DNA of 64,000 nucleotides, from contig NZ_CP109132.1 in NCBI RefSeq assembly GCF_035918015.1, positions 1,860,001 to 1,924,000 of the forward strand, given 5' to 3'. Source of the DNA: Streptomyces sp. NBC_01754 (GTDB lineage Bacteria; Actinomycetota; Actinomycetes; Streptomycetales; Streptomycetaceae). Position numbers and translations under genes: made by a program. Of this stretch, positions 45,887-56,307 are shown piece by piece (position 1 is the stretch's first letter; each line of letters begins with the position of its first letter). The notes beneath the pieces were generated by a model. The model did not search any database and was not told the origin of the DNA. It saw only the letters and a list, made by a program, of their open reading frames with translations.

Positions 45887-47641
45887 GTGCCTCAACTACG
45901 TCTCGCACTGAATCAGATCGACTCCGTCGTGGGCGACCTCGCCGGTAACAGCGAGTCGGTCGTCCACTGGACCCGGCACGCCGCCGAGCAGGGAGCCCAC
46001 CTGGTGGCGTTCCCCGAGATGGTGCTGGCGGGCTATCCCGTCGAGGACCTGGCGCTGCGCTCGTCCTTCGTCGAGGCGTCACGTCAGGCGCTGCGCGCGC
46101 TGGCCACCCGCCTCGCCGACGAGGGCTTCGGGGAACTGCCGGTCGTCGTCGGCTACCTCGACCGCTCGGAGCACACCACCGCCCGCTACGGGCAGCCCGC
46201 GGGGGCCCCGTGCAACGCGGCCGCCGTGCTGCACCGCGGGCGGGTCGCGTTGGACTTCGCCAAGCACCACCTGCCCAACTACGGTGTGTTCGACGAGTAC
46301 CGGTACTTCGTGCCGGGCGACTCGATGCCCGTCGTACGGGTGCACGGCATCGATGTGGCGCTCGCGATCTGTGAGGACCTCTGGCAGGAGGGCGGCCGTG
46401 TCCCCGCGGCCCGGACCGCCGGTGCCGGGCTGCTGCTGTCGATCAACGCGTCCCCGTACGAGCGCGACAAGGACGACACCCGGCTCGAACTCGTCCGCAG
46501 GCGCGCCCGGGAGGCGGACTGCACCACCGCGTACCTGGCGATGACGGGCGGCCAGGACGAGCTGGTCTTCGACGGGGACTCGATCGTCGTCGACAAGGAC
46601 GGGGAGGTCCTGGCCCGCGCCCCGCAGTTCTCCGAGGGCACCGTGATCCTGGACCTGGACCTGCCCGCGGCCCCGGCCGAGGCACCGTCCGGCATCGTCG
46701 ACGACGGGCTGCGGATCGACCACGTGGTGCTGTCCGAGGAGCCCCTCCCGGCGTACGAGCCGGAGCTCGCCGGCGGGTACGCGGAGCGGCTGGACGACGA
46801 CGAGGAGCTGTACTCGGCGCTGGTGGTGGGCCTGCGGGCGTACACCGCGAAGAACGGATTCCGCAGCGTCCTGATCGGGCTTTCCGGTGGCATCGACTCG
46901 GCGCTGGTCGCGGCGATCGCCTGCGACGCGCTGGGCGCGGAGAACGTGTACGGCGTCTCGATGCCGTCGAAGTACTCCTCGGACCACTCCAAGGGCGACG
47001 CGGCCGAGCTGGCCCGCCGTACGGGACTGAACTACCGCACCGTGTCGATCGAGGCGATGTTCGACGCCTACATGGGCGCGCTGGGGCTGACCGGTCTCGC
47101 CGAGGAGAACCTCCAGTCGCGGCTGCGGGGCACGACGCTGATGGCGATCTCCAACCAGGAGGGCCAGATCGTGCTCGCACCGGGCAACAAGTCGGAGCTG
47201 GCGGTCGGTTACTCCACCCTGTACGGGGACTCGGTCGGCGCCTACGGGCCGATCAAGGACGTGTACAAGACGTCGGTGTTCCGCCTCGCGAAGTGGCGCA
47301 ACCGTGCCGCCGAGGAGCGCGGGCAGACCCCGCCGATCCCGGAGGCGTCCATCACCAAGCCGCCGAGCGCCGAGCTGCGCCCGGAGCAGGTGGACACGGA
47401 CTCACTGCCGGACTACGACGTGCTGGACCGGATCCTGGAGATGTACGTCGACCGGGACCAGGGCCGGGAAGCGATCGTGGCGGCCGGGTTCGACGAGAAG
47501 CTGGTGACGAAGACGCTGCGGATGGTGGACACCGCCGAGTACAAGCGGCGGCAGTACCCGCCGGGCACGAAGATCTCGCCGAAGGGCTTCGGCAAGGACC
47601 GCCGGCTGCCGATCACCAACCGCTGGCGCGAGTCGGGCTGA
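45887..47641 (+). CDS. nadE: Glutamine-dependent NAD+ synthetase
   Basis: A 584-residue two-domain enzyme that makes NAD from deamido-NAD, ATP and glutamine. The N-terminal nitrilase-type amidase has the triad E44 (AFPEM), K126 (FAKHHLPNYGVFDE) and C162 (LAICEDLW). The C-terminal synthetase has the P-loop GLSGGIDSAL (about 330-339) and GNKSELAVGYSTLYGD. The start is the GTG at 45887, giving PQLRLALNQIDSVVGDLAGN. It is only a few bases past a TACACT hexamer that may be a -10 element, so the leader is very short. Confidence 0.96.
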   Translation: MPQLRLALNQIDSVVGDLAGNSESVVHWTRHAAEQGAHLVAFPEMVLAGYPVEDLALRSSFVEASRQALRALATRLADEGFGELPVVVGYLDRSEHTTARYGQPAGAPCNAAAVLHRGRVALDFAKHHLPNYGVFDEYRYFVPGDSMPVVRVHGIDVALAICEDLWQEGGRVPAARTAGAGLLLSINASPYERDKDDTRLELVRRRAREADCTTAYLAMTGGQDELVFDGDSIVVDKDGEVLARAPQFSEGTVILDLDLPAAPAEAPSGIVDDGLRIDHVVLSEEPLPAYEPELAGGYAERLDDDEELYSALVVGLRAYTAKNGFRSVLIGLSGGIDSALVAAIACDALGAENVYGVSMPSKYSSDHSKGDAAELARRTGLNYRTVSIEAMFDAYMGALGLTGLAEENLQSRLRGTTLMAISNQEGQIVLAPGNKSELAVGYSTLYGDSVGAYGPIKDVYKTSVFRLAKWRNRAAEERGQTPPIPEASITKPPSAELRPEQVDTDSLPDYDVLDRILEMYVDRDQGREAIVAAGFDEKLVTKTLRMVDTAEYKRRQYPPGTKISPKGFGKDRRLPITNRWRESG

Positions 47642-47801
47642 CGGTTTCCGCCGGCAGGTGCGCGGAGCGGGGGCGGCGTCCCCGCACCCCTCCGCGTCAA
47701 CTCTCACCGCGTTCGTCCCCGTTCAGGTGGTGTGCGGCGTGTCGGGTGGATCCGGGAGTGAGCGGGGCAGTCTCCCCGGTGACCGATCCGGGAGGGGAGC
47801 T

Positions 47802-48941
47802 GTGGGACTGTCACGCGAGTACAGGCGCGCCATCACCGAGGGACCGACACCGGCCGACGCCGCGGGGGCGCCGGCCCTGCCGTACCCCAGCGGCTGGTCC
47901 GCGCTGGCCTTCTCCGAGGAGTTGCGCCGGGGCACCGTGCTCACCCGGCCGCTGGCCGGGCAGGACGTGGTGCTGTACCGGCTCGGTACGGGAGCGATCC
48001 GCGCCGTCCGTCCGTACTGCCCGCACCTCGGTGCCCATCTCGGTCTGGCGAAGGTCGACGGGGAGGATCTCGTATGCCCCTTCCACCTCTTCGCGTTCGG
48101 CCCCGACGGCGCCTGTGTGCGTACGGGGTACGACACCCCGCCGCCTCGTTCGCCGCTGGACCGGCTGCCGGTGCACGAGGCCAACGGCGCCGTCTTCGTC
48201 TGGCGGCACCACGACGGCCGGGCCCCCGACTGGTCCGTCCCCGACTGGCACGAGATCGGCCACCGGCCGGCCCGTAGTGCCGCCTGGGAGCTGGCGGGCA
48301 ACGTCCAGGAGGTCATCGAGAACTCGGTCGACCTCGGGCACTTCGCCACTCTGCACGGCTGGGCGAAGGCCGAGATCGACGGACCCGTGGTGTACGACGA
48401 CGCCACGTTCCATGTGTCCATGCGGGCCCACGAGTCGGCACCGCTGGTAGGCGACTTCGTGGTGCACGTGGACGTCGACGGCTACGGACTCGGCTGCCTG
48501 CACGCCGATGTGTACACGCCACGGTTCGGGCTGCGGATGTGCACGATGGTGCTGCCGACGGCGATCGCGCCCAACCGGATGCAGTTCCGGCAGCGCAATC
48601 GCATCGCCTTCGACGAGCCGGCCCGGCTGCCCGCCCCGCTCGCGCGGGCGGTGAGCCGGACCGCGGCCAGGCTGCTGGAGGGGGCCGTCTTCCGCTCCAG
48701 CTGTGAGTTCACCGCCGCCGACTTCCCGATCTGGCACCACAAGGAGTACCGGCAGCCGCCCCGGCTCGCTCACGGCGACGGTCCGATCGGCCCGTTCCGG
48801 CGCTGGGCCCGGCGGTTCTACGCACCGCCGCCGGGGTCGGGCGGCGGCGAGCCGGTCCGGCGCGCCCACGACGAGCGGCCTGCCGGGTCCGGAGCGCCGG
48901 CCGACGCCGGGCCGCCCCTGCACCGGTCGCCCAGCCGATGA
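47802..48941 (+). CDS. Rieske non-heme iron oxygenase
   Basis: A 379-residue oxygenase subunit of the KshA-like type. The Rieske 2Fe-2S ligands are C73 and H75 (YCPHLGAHLG) and C92 and H95 (CPFHLFAF). The mononuclear iron site is in ENSVDLGHFATLHGW (about 168-182). It would hydroxylate a hydrophobic, perhaps steroid- or terpenoid-like, substrate and needs a reductase not encoded here. GGAGGGGAG precedes the GTG at 47802. The C-terminal 50 residues are Pro/Gly/Arg-rich and vary among relatives. Confidence 0.88.
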   Translation: MGLSREYRRAITEGPTPADAAGAPALPYPSGWSALAFSEELRRGTVLTRPLAGQDVVLYRLGTGAIRAVRPYCPHLGAHLGLAKVDGEDLVCPFHLFAFGPDGACVRTGYDTPPPRSPLDRLPVHEANGAVFVWRHHDGRAPDWSVPDWHEIGHRPARSAAWELAGNVQEVIENSVDLGHFATLHGWAKAEIDGPVVYDDATFHVSMRAHESAPLVGDFVVHVDVDGYGLGCLHADVYTPRFGLRMCTMVLPTAIAPNRMQFRQRNRIAFDEPARLPAPLARAVSRTAARLLEGAVFRSSCEFTAADFPIWHHKEYRQPPRLAHGDGPIGPFRRWARRFYAPPPGSGGGEPVRRAHDERPAGSGAPADAGPPLHRSPSR

Positions 48942-48974
48942 GACCGCCACCGGGCCCGGCCTCCGCCTCTGCCC

Positions 48975-50201
48975 CTACCCGCCGCTGCCGGCCGCTGCCT
49001 GTGCCGGGACCTCGGCACCCGTTCCCCCGGCCCCGCCCGCCACGATCCGCGAGGTCCCCGGGGTCCGGTCCAGCGCGCCCGCCGTGACGGCCACCGCCAG
49101 GCCCGCGACCGCCAGAGCGGCACCGACCAGGGCGGGGGACGTCCAGCCCCAGCCCGCCGAGACGGCCACCCCGCCGAGCCAGGCGCCTCCGGCGTTGGCC
49201 AGGTTGAACGCGGAGTGGTTGGAGGCGGACGCGAGGGTGGGGGCGTCCTTGGCCTTGTTCATCACGAGCATCTGGAGCGGGGTGGTCGTCATGAAACCGA
49301 CCCCGCCGAGCAGGACGACCGTCACCAGCGCCGCCCACTTGACGTGGGCGACGAAGGGGAAGACCACGAGCACCACGGACAGGGCGGCGAGCGAGCCGTA
49401 CAGGGTCGGCCTCAGGGCGCGGTCGGTCAGCGGTCCGGCGGCCAGCGCGCCCAGCGTCATCCCGATACCGAACAGCGCCAGGACCAGCGTCACCGAGGAC
49501 TCGCCGAAGCCCATCACCTCGGTCGTCATGGAGGCGAGGTAGGAGTAGACGGCGAACACACCGGCGAAGCCGAGGACCGCGGTGAGCAGGCCGAGGATCA
49601 CCTGCCGGTTGCCCAGCGCACGGATCTCGTGGCGGACGTCCTGGTGCGCCTCCTGCGGGATCCGCGGGACGAGCCGGGCCAGCGCGGCCATGGCGGCCAG
49701 CCCGATCACGGCGACCACCAGGAAGGTGGCCCGCCAGCCGAGGTGCTGGCCGAGCAGGGTGGCGGCCGGTACGCCGACGATGTTGGCGACCGTGAGCCCG
49801 AGGAACATGGTGGCGACGGCCCGCGCCTGGCGCCCGTCGGGGACGAGTCGCGCGGCGACGACCGCGCCGACGCCGAAGAACGCCCCGTGCGGCAGCCCGG
49901 CCAGAACCCGGCCGGCCAGCAGCCAGCCGAAGTCCGGCGCGAACGCGGAGGCCAGATTGCCGACGGTGAACAGGGCCATCAGCAGCAGGAGCATCCGCCT
50001 GCGCGGAATCCTGGAGCCGAGGCCGGTGAGGAGCGGGGCACCGAGGACGACGCCGATCGCGTACGCCGAGACGAGATGTCCGGCTGTGGGTACGGACGTT
50101 CCCAGGTCGTCCGCGACGTTGGGCAGCAGGCCCATCATCACGAACTCGGTGGTGCCGATGCCGAAGGCGCTCACTGCGAGGGCGACCAGGGCCAGGGGCA
50201 T
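48975..50201 (-). CDS. MFS transporter, DHA1 family (AraJ/arabinose-efflux-like)
   Basis: A 408-residue protein with 12 predicted helices. It begins PLALVALAVSAFGIGTTEFVMMGLLPNVADDL and has GSRIPRRRMLL (motif A) and the antiporter-like VGVPAATLLGQHLGWR. Annotated relatives export drugs or sugars. Its C-terminus is Gly/Ala-rich. It converges with the Rieske oxygenase gene (33 bp) and lies downstream of a second, distantly related MFS gene on the same strand. Confidence 0.9.
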   Translation of the reverse strand: MPLALVALAVSAFGIGTTEFVMMGLLPNVADDLGTSVPTAGHLVSAYAIGVVLGAPLLTGLGSRIPRRRMLLLLMALFTVGNLASAFAPDFGWLLAGRVLAGLPHGAFFGVGAVVAARLVPDGRQARAVATMFLGLTVANIVGVPAATLLGQHLGWRATFLVVAVIGLAAMAALARLVPRIPQEAHQDVRHEIRALGNRQVILGLLTAVLGFAGVFAVYSYLASMTTEVMGFGESSVTLVLALFGIGMTLGALAAGPLTDRALRPTLYGSLAALSVVLVVFPFVAHVKWAALVTVVLLGGVGFMTTTPLQMLVMNKAKDAPTLASASNHSAFNLANAGGAWLGGVAVSAGWGWTSPALVGAALAVAGLAVAVTAGALDRTPGTSRIVAGGAGGTGAEVPAQAAAGSGG

Positions 50202-50428
50202 GGTGGAGAACCTTTCGGGCGGGGTGCGGCCGCCGGTCGTGGGGGACCGGGTGACAGCGGATGGGTGCGGGAGCGTCGGCGTCGTTGCCTGACCGGATTA
50301 TGTATCCCGTCGGAACAAAGTGTTTCAGACGTTTGCCGCCCGGAGGTGAACGAACCGTCGCGGCGCGGTGTGATGTGGGCGTCAGTCACTCGCCCACTCA
50401 CACCTCTGCGGCGTCGGCCGCCCCGCCA

Positions 50429-51643
50429 TCAGCGCTCCGGCGCCGGGCGACGGCGGGCGCGGAGCCGTACCCGTACCCGTACACCGGCGGCGGAGGGCTC
50501 CGACGACCGGAGCACCGCCGCTGCCGCGAGCGCCGCACCCATCAGCAGGGCGCTCACCCAGACCGGTGCGCGGAAGCCGAGGCCCGCGCCAAGGGCCAGT
50601 CCGCCCAGCCAAGGACCGGTCGCGGCACCCACGTTGAAGGCGGCCGTGGCGAAGGAGCCCGCCAGGGTGGGGGCTTCGGGGGCCTGCTGGAAGACCCGGG
50701 CGATCAGGGCCGTACCCGTGCCGAAGGCGAGCGCACCCTGGAGCAGGACCAGGGCGAGGGCCGCCACCGGATGGCCCGCGGTGAGGGCGAGCGCCGCCCA
50801 GCCGGCCGTCAGCCCCGCCGTACCGAGCCCGATGACCGTCTTCGGGCGGGTGTCGGCCAATCGCCCGGCCAGCGTGACCCCGGCGAACGAGCCCACGCCG
50901 AACAGCGCGAGGACCACGGGAACCCAGCCCGCACCGAGACCGGTGACCCGGGTGACGAGCGGCTCCAGGTAGGAGAACGTGCAGAAGGTCGCCCCCTGCA
51001 CGAGTGCCATCACCAGCAGCGTCAGCAGCAGCCGGGGGCGTACCAGGGCGCTCAGCTCGGTACGGGCACTCAGCAGCGGTACGTCCCGGTCACCGGGCCG
51101 GCCGCCGGGGACGGCCCGCAGCAGTGCGAACGCCGGCGGTACGGACACCAGCGCCACGGCCCAGAACGCCGAGCGCCAGCCCCACAGTTCACCCAGCACC
51201 GCTCCGGCGGGCACCCCCACGACACAGGCGACGGTGACCCCGCCGACGACCACGGCGGTCGCCCGCGCCCGCCGCTCCGGCCCGGCCAGGTCCGTCGCGG
51301 TGACCAACGCCACCGCCCAGAACCCCGCGTTGGCGAACGCGCCCACCACCCGGGTGGCGAGCAGCACCCCGTAGTCGGCGGCCAGGGCGCCGGCGACATG
51401 GACGGCGACGAAGACGCCGAGGAAGAACAGCAGTGCCCGGCGCCGGGGCCAGGCGCGCCCGGTCAGGGCGGTGAGCGGTGCGCCGACCACCATCCCGACC
51501 GCGAACGCCGAGGTCAGCAGTCCGGCTGCGGACAGGGAGACGTGCAGGTCACCGGCGATGTCCGAGAGCAGGCCGGACAGCATGAACTCCGAAGTGCCCT
51601 GGGCGAAGACCGCCAGCCCGAGGACGTGGACAGCGAATGGCAT
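50429..51643 (-). CDS. MFS transporter of the chloramphenicol-efflux (CmlR/Cmx) type
   Basis: A 404-residue, 12-helix exporter. The start MPFAVHVLGLAVFAQGTSEFMLSGLLSDIAGDL and the segment ATFCTFSYLEPLVTRV are characteristic of Streptomyces chloramphenicol-efflux proteins. The ATG at 51643 fits them. The upstream extension is out of family. Actual substrate cannot be deduced. It lies 227 bp upstream of the other MFS gene, and the two may be ancient duplicates. Confidence 0.88.
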   Translation of the reverse strand: MPFAVHVLGLAVFAQGTSEFMLSGLLSDIAGDLHVSLSAAGLLTSAFAVGMVVGAPLTALTGRAWPRRRALLFFLGVFVAVHVAGALAADYGVLLATRVVGAFANAGFWAVALVTATDLAGPERRARATAVVVGGVTVACVVGVPAGAVLGELWGWRSAFWAVALVSVPPAFALLRAVPGGRPGDRDVPLLSARTELSALVRPRLLLTLLVMALVQGATFCTFSYLEPLVTRVTGLGAGWVPVVLALFGVGSFAGVTLAGRLADTRPKTVIGLGTAGLTAGWAALALTAGHPVAALALVLLQGALAFGTGTALIARVFQQAPEAPTLAGSFATAAFNVGAATGPWLGGLALGAGLGFRAPVWVSALLMGAALAAAAVLRSSEPSAAGVRVRVRLRARRRPAPER

Positions 51644-52236
51644 GAGTGAGGGACCCCTTGTGCGGAAACCGTCGGAGGAACGAGCGGTGTGCGCGGGGTG
51701 CGGGCCGCGCCCGTCCCGGTGCGCCGGAGCGCGGGACGGCGACACGGTGGAACGCCCGGTGTTCTCACGGGACGTGGGCCCTGGCAGGAAGGCCGGGACG
51801 GGAAAGCCCGGACCGGAAGTCCTGGGAAGAGGGTCCCGGGCGGGAGATCCCGAACAGAACGCCGGGCGGGAAGGTCGCCCACACCGCCGCGGGATCCGGC
51901 GGCGGTCGACGGCGCGACCGGGGAAGGGCGGTGACCGCTGGGGTCAGAGGCCTTCGGCGTCGCGGATCGGCCACCGGCGGACCGGTGGCCGGAGTCTGTC
52001 GGACTCGGGGCAGGACATGGGCGGGACCCTATCGCATCGCGGGGTACGGGATGTGTCCCGGCGCTTCGCCGGCACGCTGCTGCCGGGCGTCCGGACCTCC
52101 GAGGAGTCCCACCCCCGCGACGGCGACCTCCCCGAGCGCCTCCCGCGAGGAATCGTGCTCCGGAAGGCCCCGGGCCGCCATGTGGGCGTTCACCGACCCG
52201 GCCCCGTACGCCCTCCGCCGACGAGCGTCGCCGCGG
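51644..52236. other. 593-bp intergenic region, no gene recognised
   Basis: Between the start of the CmlR-like exporter and the end of the EEP-family gene. Open frames here lack family resemblance, have no good ribosome binding site and differ in frame from any neighbour. The stretch 51770-51890 is rich in short CCGGG/CCCGG and GGGA repeats, giving many weak hairpins. No clear terminator or promoter was identified. Confidence 0.4.
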
Positions 52237-53262
52237 TCACCACTCGACGCGGGCCGCGATCGGGAGGTGGTCGCTGTCCGTTGCCGGGAGGGTCCAGGAG
52301 GAGAGGGGTTCGACGCCCCTGACCATGATCTGGTCGATCCGCGCCATGGGGAACGCCGCGGGCCAGCTGAAGCCGAAGCCGTTGCCCGCCGCGCCCTGGG
52401 TGGAGCGCATCTGGGCGGTGACGGCGTTCAGGGCGCGGTCGTTCATCGTGCCGTTGAGGTCGCCGAGCAGGACCACCCGTTCGATGGGTTCGTCGGCGAT
52501 CGCCTCACCCAGCGCGTCCGCGCTCTTGTCGCGCTGGGCGGCGGTGAAGCCGGCCTTGATCTTCACGCGTACCGAGGGCAGATGGGCGACGAAGACCGAG
52601 ACGGGACCGTCGGGCGTCTTGACGGTGGACCGCATGGCGCGGGTCCAGCCCAGCTCGATGTCGACCGGACGGGAGTCGTTCAGGGGGTACTTGCTCCACA
52701 GGCCGACCGTCCCCTGCACGGAGTGGTGCGGGTAGTGGCCGGCGAGCGCGTCCTCGTACGCCTTCACCTTGCCGTCGGGGAGTTCCTGGAGGGCCACGAT
52801 GTCCGCGTCCGCCCCGGCGATCTGCTGGGCCGTGCCCGCGGGGTCGGGGTTGCCGGCGTTGACGTTGTGGGTGACGACGGTGAAATCGCCTCCGGTGCCC
52901 GACTTCTCGACGAACAGCAGGCCGCCGAAGAGGTTCAGCCAGACGGCGACCGGCAGGATCAGGGCGATGACGGCCGTCGCCGAGCGGCGGAGCAGTCCGA
53001 GGAGCAGCAGCAGCGGGACGCCGAGCCCGAACCAGGGCAGGAACGTCTCGATGAGGCTGCCGGTGTTGCCGATGCTGTTGGGGATCTTCGCGTGGAGCAC
53101 CATCACCAGCGTCAGAATGACCGCCCACAGGGCGAGGACGATGCCCCGTCGCCAGATGCCCCGATTCGTGGTGAGTCTGTGGCGCAGTGCTCTCAGCCGG
53201 GCGCCGGGCCGCTGCGGGCCCGGGTCGGCGTTCTCGGTTTCCGCCCTGTACGCCTGCACCAT
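52237..53262 (-). CDS. Membrane-anchored endonuclease/exonuclease/phosphatase (EEP) family protein
   Basis: A 341-residue protein. Three N-terminal membrane helices (about 42-115) precede an EEP domain placed outside the cell. Catalytic motifs are VVTHNVNAG, IVALQELPD (Glu for metal), VVLLGDLNGTMND (Asp/Asn) and TDSDHLPI (Asp-His). Members cleave phosphodiesters in nucleic acids or lipids. The outward location suggests an extracellular substrate. It is not linked to an evident pathway. Confidence 0.87.
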   Translation of the reverse strand: MVQAYRAETENADPGPQRPGARLRALRHRLTTNRGIWRRGIVLALWAVILTLVMVLHAKIPNSIGNTGSLIETFLPWFGLGVPLLLLLGLLRRSATAVIALILPVAVWLNLFGGLLFVEKSGTGGDFTVVTHNVNAGNPDPAGTAQQIAGADADIVALQELPDGKVKAYEDALAGHYPHHSVQGTVGLWSKYPLNDSRPVDIELGWTRAMRSTVKTPDGPVSVFVAHLPSVRVKIKAGFTAAQRDKSADALGEAIADEPIERVVLLGDLNGTMNDRALNAVTAQMRSTQGAAGNGFGFSWPAAFPMARIDQIMVRGVEPLSSWTLPATDSDHLPIAARVEW

Positions 53263-53429
53263 CGCGCTGTCCTCACTGCTTTGCCGTACACATCGCCGCG
53301 CCTCTTGACCCTAGGCGATGGACGAAGCCGATCCCGCCGCCGACGGCGGCCGTTCCCTGATCAGGACGAGCGGAGCGGTGCGGCGGGTTCCTGCGGGACG
53401 GAGCGGACGAGGCCGCTGTGACAGAACGC

Positions 53430-54155
53430 TCACACCGGTCCGGGCGCCGGTTCACCCGCCCCGACCTGCGCTTTCGGGGCGAGTCCCTGGAGCAGAACCT
53501 GGATGACACGGTCCACGAGATCGTCGGGCAGGGGTGCGTCGGGGCGGTGAAGGGTGCGCACCAGCATGGGACCGAGGAACAGGTCGTTCATCAACTCCGT
53601 GTCGAGGTCGCCCCGGAGTTCGCCCGCGTCCACCGCCCGCCGCACGGCGTCCAGCATCGTGGCGCGGCGCGGCGCGATGACGGTGCGGTGGTACTCGGCC
53701 CACAGTTTGGGGTGACTCTTCATCTGGGCGAAGACGTTGTGCAGGAAGACCGAGGAGCGCTGGGCCAGTCCGCGCGTACGGATCGACTCCAGCAACAGGC
53801 GCAGGTCGTCCAGGCCCGCCGTCCCGGAGACGACTGGTTCGGAGGGTTCGAAGGCGCGCAGCACGTCGACGAAGAGCTCCTCCTTGTCGCTCCAGCGGCG
53901 GTAGATGGTGGCCTTGCCGACACCGGCCGTGCGGGCGATGCGCTCGATGGACAGTCCCGCCAGCGGCTCGCCCGCTTCCAGGAGTTCCACGACGGCGTCC
54001 AGGATGGCCCGCTCGGCGGCCGCGCTGCGCGGGCGACCGCGGCGGGGCTCGGGGTCGTGGCTGTGAGCACAGGGGGGATCCTGCGCGTCGCCCTCGGACC
54101 GGGCCGGGCCGTGGCCTCCGGCCGGGTCCTGGGGCGTGTCCTGTGCCGCCTGCAC
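53430..54155 (-). CDS. TetR family regulator, partner of the upstream MFS exporter
   Basis: A TetR protein of about 241 residues. A His/Pro/Asp-rich leader of roughly 40 residues precedes the helix-turn-helix (AILDAVVELLEAGEPLAGLSIERIARTAGVGKATIYRRWSDKEELF). The GTG at 54155, with GAGAGGTGA ahead of it, is preferred. A GTG at 54164 is close. It follows the DHA2 exporter on the same strand and probably binds the perfect palindrome at the exporter's promoter (56067-56087), which would also regulate itself. Confidence 0.85.
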   Translation of the reverse strand: MQAAQDTPQDPAGGHGPARSEGDAQDPPCAHSHDPEPRRGRPRSAAAERAILDAVVELLEAGEPLAGLSIERIARTAGVGKATIYRRWSDKEELFVDVLRAFEPSEPVVSGTAGLDDLRLLLESIRTRGLAQRSSVFLHNVFAQMKSHPKLWAEYHRTVIAPRRATMLDAVRRAVDAGELRGDLDTELMNDLFLGPMLVRTLHRPDAPLPDDLVDRVIQVLLQGLAPKAQVGAGEPAPGPV

Positions 54156-54387
54156 GTGGGTCACCTCTCGCCGAGCCGTTCGCCGTCGGCCGTCCGTGCC
54201 GGCCGTCATCCGTTCACCGTCGGCCGTCGTCCGTTCGACGTCAGCCGTCCGCCCTCCCCGCACCGTTGTCCGTGCCGGTCACCCGTGATTCTCGCCGACC
54301 GTCCACGGCCGGAGCCAAACGGGCCCGGGGGCGCGGGGCTCCCCCGGCGTGCCGCGGGCCGGGAAAGCCGGGGGCCGGCCCCCGGTG

Positions 54388-56043
54388 TCACTCGGCCGGT
54401 CCGCTCCGTGCCGCCGCGACCCCTTCGGGCCGACGAGCCGTCTCGGGCGCCCCGGGCGCCTCAGGCACCTCAGGCACCTCAGGAGCCTGGGGCGCGCTCG
54501 TCCGGCCCGGCAGGAACAGCCCCACGACGACCGCGCCGATCAGCGCGACCGCGGCCGATCCGAGAGCGGTGACGTGCATGGCCCCGATGAACGCGTCGTT
54601 CGCGGCGGCCACCAGCGGCCGGCCCGCCGGTCCCAGCCGGGCCGCGACGCCGAGCGTCGCCTCGATCGACTCCCCCGCCACGTCCCGGGCGGCGGCCGGG
54701 ACACCGTCGAGGTGCTTCTCGATGTCGCCCCGGTAGACCGTGGAGAGCACCGAGCCGAGTACCGCGATCCCGAGCGCCCCGCCGACCTGGCGGAAGGTGT
54801 TGTTGATGGCCGAGCCGGAGCCCGCGCGTTCGCGGGGCAGGGCCTGCATCACGGCGACGGTGACCGGCGGCATGATGTGCGCCATGCCCGTGCCCTGGAC
54901 GAAGAAGACCACGCACATCACCCAGACGGGTGTGTCCGCGCCGAAGAGCGCGAACGCCGCCAGTCCTGCGGCGACGAGCAGCATGCCCACGGTGCAGACG
55001 GCGCGGGCGCCGAAGCGCTCCACGACCAGCCGGGCGCGCGGCGCGAAGACCATCTGCGCGACGGCCAGCGGCAGGATCAGCAGACCGGACTGCAAGGCAC
55101 TGTAACCGCGCACGCTCTGGAGGTAGAAGGCGGAGAAGAAGGTGACGCCCATCAGCGCGAAGAAGACCAGCGCGATGGCGGCGACGGCGGCGGAGAAGGC
55201 CCGCTTCCGGAAGTACGAGATGTCGATGGACGGGTGGCTGCTGCGCTTCTGGTGCAAGACGAAGACCACCAGCACCAGCAGTCCGCCGATGGACGAGGCG
55301 AGCACCGTCACATCCGTGAAGTCGGCGAGTTCCCCGCCCCGGATGATGCCGTAGACCAGCAGGACCAGGCCGACGACGGACAGCACGACGCCGATCGGGT
55401 CGGCCTTTCCGGGCGCGGGGTCCCTGGAGTCCGGCACGAGGACGGCCATGGCGATCAGCGCGATGGCCACGACGGGCACGTTGACCAGGAAGATCGAGCC
55501 CCACCAGAAGTGCTCGAGGAGCACCCCGCCGGTGATCGGGCCGATCGCGATGCCCAGGCCGACGCTGCCGGCCCAGATGCCGATGGCCTTGGGCTGCTCG
55601 TCGCGCTCGAAGACGTTCATCAGGACGGCGAGGGTGGCGGGCATCACGAACGCCGCGCCGAGGCCCATCAGGGCCCGCCAGGTGATGAGTTCGCCCGGCG
55701 ACGAGGAGAAGGCGGCCAGGGCGGAGGCGAGGCCGAAGACGAGGATGCCGCCCAGCAGGACCTTCTTGCGGCCGATGCGGTCACCGAGCAGCCCCGCCGT
55801 GAACAGCAGTCCGGCGAAGACGAGCGTGTACGAGTTGATCGCCCACTCGAGCTCGCTCTGGGAGGCGCCGATGCCGGTCGGCGCGGGGGTGGCGATCGTC
55901 TTGACCGCGACGTTCAGGATCGAGTTGTCCAGCACGACGATGAGCAGGCTGAACATGAGGACGGCGAGGATCGCCCAGCGTCGGCGGTGGACCGATTCGG
56001 GGACACGGGAGGCGACGGCTGGGGCGCCGGACGGTATGGACAT
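54388..56043 (-). CDS. MFS drug exporter, DHA2 family (14 segments)
   Basis: A 551-residue exporter. The first helix carries [17 protein letters not shown] (motif D1), followed by [15 protein letters not shown] (motif A) and [15 protein letters not shown] (motif C). The tail of about 35 residues is Pro/Glu/Ala repeats ([15 protein letters not shown]). The ATG at 56043 lies 24 bp from the palindrome that should be the operator of the TetR encoded downstream. Confidence 0.92.
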   Translation of the reverse strand: MSIPSGAPAVASRVPESVHRRRWAILAVLMFSLLIVVLDNSILNVAVKTIATPAPTGIGASQSELEWAINSYTLVFAGLLFTAGLLGDRIGRKKVLLGGILVFGLASALAAFSSSPGELITWRALMGLGAAFVMPATLAVLMNVFERDEQPKAIGIWAGSVGLGIAIGPITGGVLLEHFWWGSIFLVNVPVVAIALIAMAVLVPDSRDPAPGKADPIGVVLSVVGLVLLVYGIIRGGELADFTDVTVLASSIGGLLVLVVFVLHQKRSSHPSIDISYFRKRAFSAAVAAIALVFFALMGVTFFSAFYLQSVRGYSALQSGLLILPLAVAQMVFAPRARLVVERFGARAVCTVGMLLVAAGLAAFALFGADTPVWVMCVVFFVQGTGMAHIMPPVTVAVMQALPRERAGSGSAINNTFRQVGGALGIAVLGSVLSTVYRGDIEKHLDGVPAAARDVAGESIEATLGVAARLGPAGRPLVAAANDAFIGAMHVTALGSAAVALIGAVVVGLFLPGRTSAPQAPEVPEVPEAPGAPETARRPEGVAAARSGPAE

Positions 56044-56066
56044 GGGCACCAGCCTAGGCGGTATTC

Positions 56067-56087
56067 GATACGAGACGGTCTCGTATC
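56067..56087. promoter_or_regulatory. Perfect 21-bp palindrome, TetR operator
   Basis: GATACGAGAC and its exact reverse complement are separated by a single G, with AT-containing flanks. It lies 24 bp before the DHA2 exporter start, in the exporter/panB divergent region. Size, perfection and place fit a TetR dimer site overlapping the promoter. Confidence 0.75.
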
Positions 56088-56307
56088 GGAAGTTTTTACC
56101 CAGGCCCCCCTTCCAAGGCTCTCCCAGGCCCGCTCCCAGCCCCCGCTCCAGGCCCCGCGCCGGGCCCGTACCCGGACCGGACTCAAGCCAGGTCCCCCGC
56201 AGACCGACCGCGGAGCCCACTTCCCCGGAACACCGACGGGATGCCACCATGGAAGGGATCCGGGGACGCCGTCAGGGCGCCTCGAGATGACGAAGGAGCC
56301 GTTGGCC

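Noticed and set aside
51646..52236. Open frames in the 593-bp gap left of the EEP gene
   Set aside because: Compositions are Arg/Pro/Gly-rich in all frames, there is no good RBS and no family resemblance.
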